Shown: one piece after another, positions 58,951-64,000 of the stretch | Layout of the letters: every line of letters begins with the position of its first letter | Numbering within the stretch: position 1 is the first letter of the stretch | Origin: Stenotrophomonas africana | GTDB lineage: Bacteria > Pseudomonadota > Gammaproteobacteria > Xanthomonadales > Xanthomonadaceae | Length of the DNA: 64,000 nt | Assembly (NCBI RefSeq): GCF_013004645.1 | Contig: NZ_JABEME010000003.1 | Span: 186,001 to 250,000 of the forward strand | Direction: 5' to 3' | The notes under the pieces: generated by a model | Told to the model about the DNA's origin: nothing | The model's database searches: none | Seen by the model: the letters and a program-made list of their open reading frames with translations, nothing else | Position numbers and translations under genes: made by a program

Positions 58951-59634
58951 TCATTCCGGAAGCAGACGATAGATGGCATGGCTGGTCAACGCCAACACCG
59001 CCAGATGCCCCACGTAGTACCCATAAAATGCCCAGCGCCAGCGCGGCAGCTGCCACGGCACCCGCGCGGCCAACAGCACCACCGGAACAGCCAGCAGTGC
59101 CCAGCCGTTGTGGTTGGCCCAGCACACCGCCGCAAGCGCGACCAGCAGCGGCCACCACGCCCGATGCCGGAACGCGATCCAGGCCAGCAGCACGGAGCCA
59201 ACGCCGGCCCACTGGTAGTCCACGAACATCGGCAGCACGCCGGCAGCCAGCAACAGCCGCACCGGCCGATTGTTCGCCAGCGCATGCACGGCCACCGCCG
59301 CCACAGTGAAGGTGAGCAGGATGTTGAGCGGAAGCCAGGAACCGAACGCGAGTGCGTGCAATGGCTGCGCGATCAGCCCCCATAGCGCGAGCCGGCGTAT
59401 CGATTTGCGCAGGTCGGCTCCGGGCTGGGCCAGGTTGCAGGCCATCACCAGCGCGAACAGCGGGAACGCGATACGCCCCAGTTCGCTGACCACCGGCACG
59501 TAGCCGCCGAAGACCACCTTGGCCACATGATCGCCGGTCATGGCCAGCAGCGCGATCCACTTCAACAGCTCGCGCGCGCCGCTGCTGAGGCCGAGGTCGA
59601 AGGTGAACATCCGTGTCGGGGTTGCTTGCATCAT
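58951..59634 (-). CDS. TraX-like integral membrane protein
   Basis: A 227-aa inner-membrane protein with about eight hydrophobic segments. The N-terminal KWIALLAMTGDHVAKVV and FPLFALVMACNLAQ are the TraX family pattern. In F plasmid TraX acetylates pilin, but chromosomal copies far from conjugation genes are common and their acyl acceptor is unknown. No conjugation gene is in the window. Confidence 0.85.
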   Translation of the reverse strand: MMQATPTRMFTFDLGLSSGARELLKWIALLAMTGDHVAKVVFGGYVPVVSELGRIAFPLFALVMACNLAQPGADLRKSIRRLALWGLIAQPLHALAFGSWLPLNILLTFTVAAVAVHALANNRPVRLLLAAGVLPMFVDYQWAGVGSVLLAWIAFRHRAWWPLLVALAAVCWANHNGWALLAVPVVLLAARVPWQLPRWRWAFYGYYVGHLAVLALTSHAIYRLLPE

Positions 59635-59744
59635 CGAAGCTTATGCGCATCGGCAAGCGCATTTCCATCGCCGGGCAGGCAACCAGCGCTGCCGGATGCC
59701 ACGGGTGGGGGTATGCTGGCCGCCCCTGCTTGTGAGGCCCCGCC

Positions 59745-60704
59745 ATGCGTACCCTGTACCCCGCCATCGAGCCCTACCGTGAGTTCACCCTGCCGGTGAG
59801 CGATCTGCATACCCTGCATATCGAAGAGTGCGGCACGCCGGAGGGCATCCCGGTGGTGTACCTGCACGGCGGCCCGGGCGCTGGCATCTCGCCGACCCAT
59901 CGCCGCTTCTTCGACCCGGCACGTTACCGCATCGTGCTGATCGACCAGCGCGGCAGCGGCCACTCCACGCCGTTCGGCGAGCTGCGCGACAACACCACGC
60001 AGGACCTGGTGGCCGACATCGAGAAGGTGCGCGAGCACCTGGGCATCGAGCGTTGGCTGGTCTATGGCGGCTCCTGGGGTTCAACTCTCTCGCTGGCCTA
60101 CGCGCAGGCGCATCCCGAGCGCGCCACCGGCCTGATCGTGCGTGGCGTGTTCCTCGGTCGCGAGATCGAGAACCGCTGGTTTGCCGAGGCCAACGGTGGT
60201 GCGCGCTGGATCTTCCCGGAGCGCTGGGACCGCTATGAGGCCTACATTCCGGAAGCCGAGCGTAGCGACATGATCGCGGCCTACTGGGCGCGCTTGGATG
60301 GCCCGGACGAGGCGACCCGCATCGAAGCCGCGCAGGCCTGGCTGGGCTGGGAAGACAACGCCGCCACCCTGCAGCACGATGTGGATGCCGAATCCACCGA
60401 TGATCCGCTGGATACGCTGGCGAAGGCCCGTATTGAAGCGCACTACTTCCGCAACGGCATCTTCCTGGAACACGACCAGTTGCTGCGCGACATCGATCGC
60501 ATCCGCCACCTGCCCGGCGTGATCGTGCAGGGGCGCTACGACATCATCTGCCCGCCGCGCAGCGCATGGGACCTGGCCAAGGCCTGGCCGGAAGCGCGCC
60601 TTGAGATGGTGACCTCCGGCCACAGCGCGAACGAACCGGCCACGGTCGACGCTCTGGTGCGGGCGACGGATGTGTTTGCCGACCGGTTCGGCAACGGCAC
60701 CTGA
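59745..60704 (+). CDS. pip: Proline iminopeptidase
   Basis: A 319-aa alpha/beta hydrolase (S33) that releases N-terminal proline. HGGPGAG oxyanion-hole motif, GGSWGSTLSLAYAQAHPER with Ser110, acid Asp266 in GRYDIICPPRS and His293 in SGHSANEP. Length and motifs match the cytosolic enzyme of Xanthomonas and Neisseria. It stands alone. Confidence 0.93.
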   Translation: MRTLYPAIEPYREFTLPVSDLHTLHIEECGTPEGIPVVYLHGGPGAGISPTHRRFFDPARYRIVLIDQRGSGHSTPFGELRDNTTQDLVADIEKVREHLGIERWLVYGGSWGSTLSLAYAQAHPERATGLIVRGVFLGREIENRWFAEANGGARWIFPERWDRYEAYIPEAERSDMIAAYWARLDGPDEATRIEAAQAWLGWEDNAATLQHDVDAESTDDPLDTLAKARIEAHYFRNGIFLEHDQLLRDIDRIRHLPGVIVQGRYDIICPPRSAWDLAKAWPEARLEMVTSGHSANEPATVDALVRATDVFADRFGNGT

Positions 60705-60713
60705 GCCGCAGCG

Positions 60714-62075
60714 TCAGCACGCCACCGTGAATCCCACCGTGGTCAGCCCGTCGCGGCTGGCCACGAACACATCCCCGCCGTGCAGCACGGCGATGGCCTT
60801 GACGATCGACAGGCCCAGGCCGTGATGGCGTTCGCCCCGGTACTCGCGGGCCTCGTCAACCCGGTAGAAGCGCTCGAACAGCAGCGGCAGGTGCTCGGCT
60901 GCAACGCCCTCGCCTTCATTCAACACGGCGATGCGCGCGCCCTCGCCGTTGGCCTGCAGCTGTACCCACACCTCGGTTGCGGGCCGCGCATGCTGTACCG
61001 CGTTGTGCAGCAGGTTGGTCAGGGCGCGCCGGAACAGCGAGGGATCGATGCTGGCAGTCGCATCACCTTCGATGCGCAGGGTCAGCCCGGCTTCCTCGAA
61101 CAGGAACTCCAGGAAGTCCCCGGCGGCGGCCACTTCGTCGGCCAGGGCCACCGGCCGGGTCTCCATCGCGATATCGCCCTGCCCGGCCCGCGACAGGAAC
61201 AGCATGTCGTTGACGATGGCGCGCAGCCGCTCCAGCTCCTCGAGGTTGGACTGCATGACCTCCTGCAACTGCGCGTTGTCGCGCGGACGTGACAGGGCCA
61301 CCTGGGTCTGTCCCATCAGGTTGGCCAGCGGCGTGCGCAGCTCATGGGCCACATCTGCGTTGAATCCATCCAGACGCGTGTAGGCGGCCTCCAGGCGATC
61401 CAGTGCACCGTTGAAGGCATGCGTCAGGTGCCCCAGCTCTGCCGGCAGCGCCTGTGTGCCGAGCCGCTGGGACAGCCGCTGCGGGCTGAGCGAGCGCGCC
61501 TCGTCCGAAAGCGCGCGCAACGGTGCCAGTCCCAGGCGGGCGATCCAGTAACCGAGGCCGGCCACCAGCAGCACGCCCAGCACGCCGGCGATCCACAGCG
61601 CCACGGCGAAACGCTGCAACGCATGGGTGTAGGGCTCGGAATCAATACCGATCCACAGGTCCACCGCCGGCCGCACGCCTTTGCCGGGCACGCGCTCATA
61701 CAGCGTGCGCAGCGGATGCTGGCCCTCGCGCTGCAACGTGCCCATGCCGCTGTCGTGGCCATTGGGTGGCTGCACCCGTGGGGGCTCGGCACCGATGCGG
61801 AAGGTCGGGTCCTCACTCCAGGCCCAGACCAGCGTGTCGCGGTCGCCGGAAATCAGGTTGCCGACCTTGTCGCGGACCTTGTTCCAGCGTTCGCGGGTAT
61901 CGCACATCGCCACACTGCCGCTGACCGCGTGCAGCTTGGTCTGCAGCTCGGCGTGCTGGTAACGCACTACCTGCCGTTCCAGTACGCCGTACACGCCGAT
62001 GCCCAGCAGGGTGAACACCAGCAGCGCGGCCAGCGCGAACATCGCCGACAGGCGCTGGGCGATCGACCACCTCAT
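60714..62075 (-). CDS. Heavy-metal-type sensor histidine kinase (CusS-like)
   Basis: A 453-aa inner-membrane kinase: two transmembrane segments (about 10-35 and 165-190) flank a periplasmic domain, followed by HAMP, H-box [19 protein letters not shown]-box [12 protein letters not shown] and G-box [13 protein letters not shown]. It overlaps the response regulator gene by 4 bases. Family members respond to copper, silver or zinc; the ligand here is not shown. Confidence 0.9.
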   Translation of the reverse strand: MRWSIAQRLSAMFALAALLVFTLLGIGVYGVLERQVVRYQHAELQTKLHAVSGSVAMCDTRERWNKVRDKVGNLISGDRDTLVWAWSEDPTFRIGAEPPRVQPPNGHDSGMGTLQREGQHPLRTLYERVPGKGVRPAVDLWIGIDSEPYTHALQRFAVALWIAGVLGVLLVAGLGYWIARLGLAPLRALSDEARSLSPQRLSQRLGTQALPAELGHLTHAFNGALDRLEAAYTRLDGFNADVAHELRTPLANLMGQTQVALSRPRDNAQLQEVMQSNLEELERLRAIVNDMLFLSRAGQGDIAMETRPVALADEVAAAGDFLEFLFEEAGLTLRIEGDATASIDPSLFRRALTNLLHNAVQHARPATEVWVQLQANGEGARIAVLNEGEGVAAEHLPLLFERFYRVDEAREYRGERHHGLGLSIVKAIAVLHGGDVFVASRDGLTTVGFTVAC

Positions 62076-62761
62076 CGGCCATCGCCCTCGTCTTCGCGCA
62101 CCTCCAGCACGTAGCCCATGCCGCGCACGGTATGCAGCAGCTTGCTGGGGTACGGACCATCGAGCTTGCCGCGCAGGCGCTTGATCGCCACTTCCACCAC
62201 GTTGGTGTTGCTGTCGAAATTGATGTCCCAGACCTGCGCGGCGATCACCGTCTTGGACAGGATCTGCCCGCGCCGTTGCGCGAGCAGGGCCAGCAACGCA
62301 AATTCCTTGCCGGTCAGGTCCAGTCGCGCGCCGTCACGATAGGCGCGGCGCGCCAGCAGGTTGACCTGCAGGTCGCCCACCTGCAGTTCGGTCGGCTCCT
62401 GCTGGCGACCGCGCCGGACCAGCGCCTGAAGGCGCGCCAGCAGTTCGATGAACGAGAAAGGCTTGACCAGGTAGTCATCGGCACCCTGCCCCAGCCCATG
62501 CACACGGTCGTCCACGCGGTCGCGCGCGGTCAGCATGATCACCGGGGTCTGCTTGCTGCGGCGCAGTTCGCGCAGCACGTTGAAGCCGTCCATGCCGGGC
62601 AGCATCACGTCCAGCACGATCACGTCGTAGTCGAACTCGCGGGCAAGGTGCAGGCCGGTCACGCCGTCGGCGGCCAGGTCCACTGCCCAGCCCTGTTCGC
62701 CCAGACCGGTGCGCAGGTAGTGGGCGGTCTTGCTCTCATCCTCGACGATCAGCAGTTTCAT
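62072..62761 (-). CDS. Response regulator of the CusR/CopR type
   Basis: A 229-aa OmpR-family protein: [20 protein letters not shown], phosphoacceptor in [36 protein letters not shown], and a winged helix with [16 protein letters not shown] and [10 protein letters not shown]. The N-terminal KTAxYLxxGLxExGxxVD and DSNTNVVEV patterns are those of heavy-metal regulators. Overlaps the RND gene stop by ATGA. Confidence 0.9.
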   Translation of the reverse strand: MKLLIVEDESKTAHYLRTGLGEQGWAVDLAADGVTGLHLAREFDYDVIVLDVMLPGMDGFNVLRELRRSKQTPVIMLTARDRVDDRVHGLGQGADDYLVKPFSFIELLARLQALVRRGRQQEPTELQVGDLQVNLLARRAYRDGARLDLTGKEFALLALLAQRRGQILSKTVIAAQVWDINFDSNTNVVEVAIKRLRGKLDGPYPSKLLHTVRGMGYVLEVREDEGDGR

Positions 62762-64000
62762 CCGGGCTCCGTCAGCGCGGCACCGGCCGCCGCCCTGCGC
62801 TCGCGTCGGCGCTGCAGGAACAGCCGGTCCAGGGCCAGGTAGATCACCGGGGTACTGTACAGGGTCAGCAACTGGCTGATCAGCAGGCCACCGACCACCG
62901 CCACGCCCAGTGGCTGGCGCAGCTCCGAACCGGTGCCGAAGCCGATCATCAGCGGAATCGCACCCAGCAGCGCCGCCAGCGTGGTCATCATGATCGGGCG
63001 GAAGCGGGTCAGGCAGGCCTCATGGATGGCCTGCAGCGGGGTCAGCCCGCGGCTGCGCTGGGCATCCAGCGCGAAGTCGACCATCAGGATGCCGTTCTTC
63101 TTGACGATGCCGATCAGCAGCACGATGCCGATCAACGCCATGATCGAGAAATCCAGCCCCCACAGCCACAGCATCAGCACGGCACCGATACCGGCCGACG
63201 GCAGCGTGGACAGGATGGTGAGCGGGTGCACGAAGCTCTCGTACAGCACGCCGAGGATGATGTAGACGGCGAGCAGTGCGGCCAGGATCAGCAGCGGCTG
63301 ACTGGCCAGCGATTCCTGGAACGCCTGTGCGGTGCCCTGGAAGCGCCCGTTGATGCTGTCGGGCATGCCGATCTGCGCCTGCGCCTGCTCAACCAGGGTG
63401 ACTGCCTCACCCAGCGAGACGCCCGGCGCCAGGTTGAACGACAGGTTCACTGCCGGCAGCATGCCGTTGTGGCTGATCGACAGTGGCCCGTTGCCGGGCG
63501 GCTGCACCTGCGCCACCGCCGACAGCGGCACCATCTGCCCGGTCAGCGGCGAACGCAGGTGGAAGTAGGACAGCGCATCGACCTCGCCAAGCAGGCCGGG
63601 CGCGATCTCCAGGATCACCCGGTACTGGTTGGTCTCGGTCTGGAACTCGTTGATCTGGCGCTGGCCGAACGCATCGTAGAGCACCTGGTCGATATCGTTG
63701 GCGGTCAGGCCGAAGCGGGCCGCAGCGGTGCGATCGATCTGCAGTCGGGTAACGCTGGCGCCCACCTGCTGGTCGTTGGACACGTCGCGCAGCTGCGGCA
63801 GCCCGCGCAGGCGTTCGGTCAGCTGCTCGGCCCAGCGTGACAGATCGCGGCTGTCCTGGCCGCGCAGTGCGTACTGGTACTGCGTGCGCGCCGGCCCCGC
63901 GCCCAGGTTGATGTCCTGCGCGGCACGCATGTACACGGTGATACCCGGCACGCTGGCCATCTTCGCGCGCAGCCGGTCGATGAAGCCGTGCACATCCACG
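62758..64000 (-). CDS. RND efflux permease (MdtB/MdtC-like), N-terminus beyond the window
   Basis: The C-terminal 413 codons of an AcrB-family inner-membrane pump. It includes the second half of the periplasmic domain ([17 protein letters not shown]), the transmembrane segment [59 protein letters not shown] and the ending [17 protein letters not shown]. The rest is upstream at higher coordinates. The operon order pump-regulator-kinase resembles mdtABC-baeSR of enteric bacteria in layout, with a CusRS-type rather than BaeSR-type pair. Confidence 0.9.
   Translation of the reverse strand, partial: VDVHGFIDRLRAKMASVPGITVYMRAAQDINLGAGPARTQYQYALRGQDSRDLSRWAEQLTERLRGLPQLRDVSNDQQVGASVTRLQIDRTAAARFGLTANDIDQVLYDAFGQRQINEFQTETNQYRVILEIAPGLLGEVDALSYFHLRSPLTGQMVPLSAVAQVQPPGNGPLSISHNGMLPAVNLSFNLAPGVSLGEAVTLVEQAQAQIGMPDSINGRFQGTAQAFQESLASQPLLILAALLAVYIILGVLYESFVHPLTILSTLPSAGIGAVLMLWLWGLDFSIMALIGIVLLIGIVKKNGILMVDFALDAQRSRGLTPLQAIHEACLTRFRPIMMTTLAALLGAIPLMIGFGTGSELRQPLGVAVVGGLLISQLLTLYSTPVIYLALDRLFLQRRRERRAAAGAALTEPG

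Overview
The window is about 67% GC, gene-dense DNA with no rRNA, tRNA or CRISPR that I could find. Protein content and, above all, the many GTAG-headed palindromes (for example GTAGAGTCGAGCCATGCTCG and its inverse), which match the SMAG repeats of Stenotrophomonas maltophilia, point to a Stenotrophomonas chromosome. All functional names are assigned by reading motifs and gene order; no database search was possible.

Region 1 (1-10975) is an alginate-utilisation locus. A CAZy-type TonB-dependent receptor on the minus strand (cut by the window start) is divergent from a tightly packed plus-strand operon: PL6 alginate lyase, PL17 oligoalginate lyase, hexuronate-type MFS importer, SDR reductase, SGNH esterase and a KDG-type sugar kinase. 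Together they would import, depolymerise and channel alginate to 2-keto-3-deoxy-6-phosphogluconate. The divergent intergenic region carries repeated TGGTATG half-sites that look like GntR-type operators.

Region 2 (10993-22601) is rich in exported hydrolases: a two-lobed retropepsin-like protease, an S41-like protein, a CocE/NonD-like alpha/beta hydrolase, a small YadA-type trimeric autotransporter, a large S8 subtilase, an HExxH-like zinc-peptidase homologue and a secreted DRGH nuclease. Region 3 (22706-28382) holds a HAD phosphatase, a translationally coupled LysR-AraC-VOC-small membrane protein operon, a Tat-like protein with an internal duplication, a PD40 beta-propeller and two small cytosolic proteins.

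Region 4 (28383-35603) is the most striking part: a complete six-gene operon with the order and architecture of the Pseudomonas functional-amyloid fapABCDEF system. It has a sigma-54 (-24/-12) promoter and a divergent sigma-54 activator of VpsR/NtrC type. The amyloid subunits are divergent, with no cysteines, a long His/Asn-rich N-terminus and a long second linker. A SMAG repeat is embedded in frame inside the fapF-like porin gene, and a strong hairpin separates the fapC-like and fapD-like genes.

Region 5 (35734-48557) contains an SPFH / zinc-ribbon / small membrane protein module, an Inh-type metalloprotease inhibitor, a CDF transporter, 3-methyladenine glycosylase, a GAF-PAS-PAS-GGDEF cyclase, exonuclease III, a GH13 trehalose-synthase-like protein with an altered active-site motif, an LLM flavoprotein, a sensory-rhodopsin-transducer homologue, an SDR and a small MscS channel. 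Region 6 (48564-64000) contains a MacAB-type exporter divergent from a membrane protein plus two-component system, a YcaQ-type DNA glycosylase, a TetR regulator divergent from a siderophore receptor, a TraX-like protein, proline iminopeptidase, and an RND permease (cut by the window end) in operon with a CusRS-like two-component system. SMAG repeats sit in most convergent intergenic regions and in places overlap gene ends.
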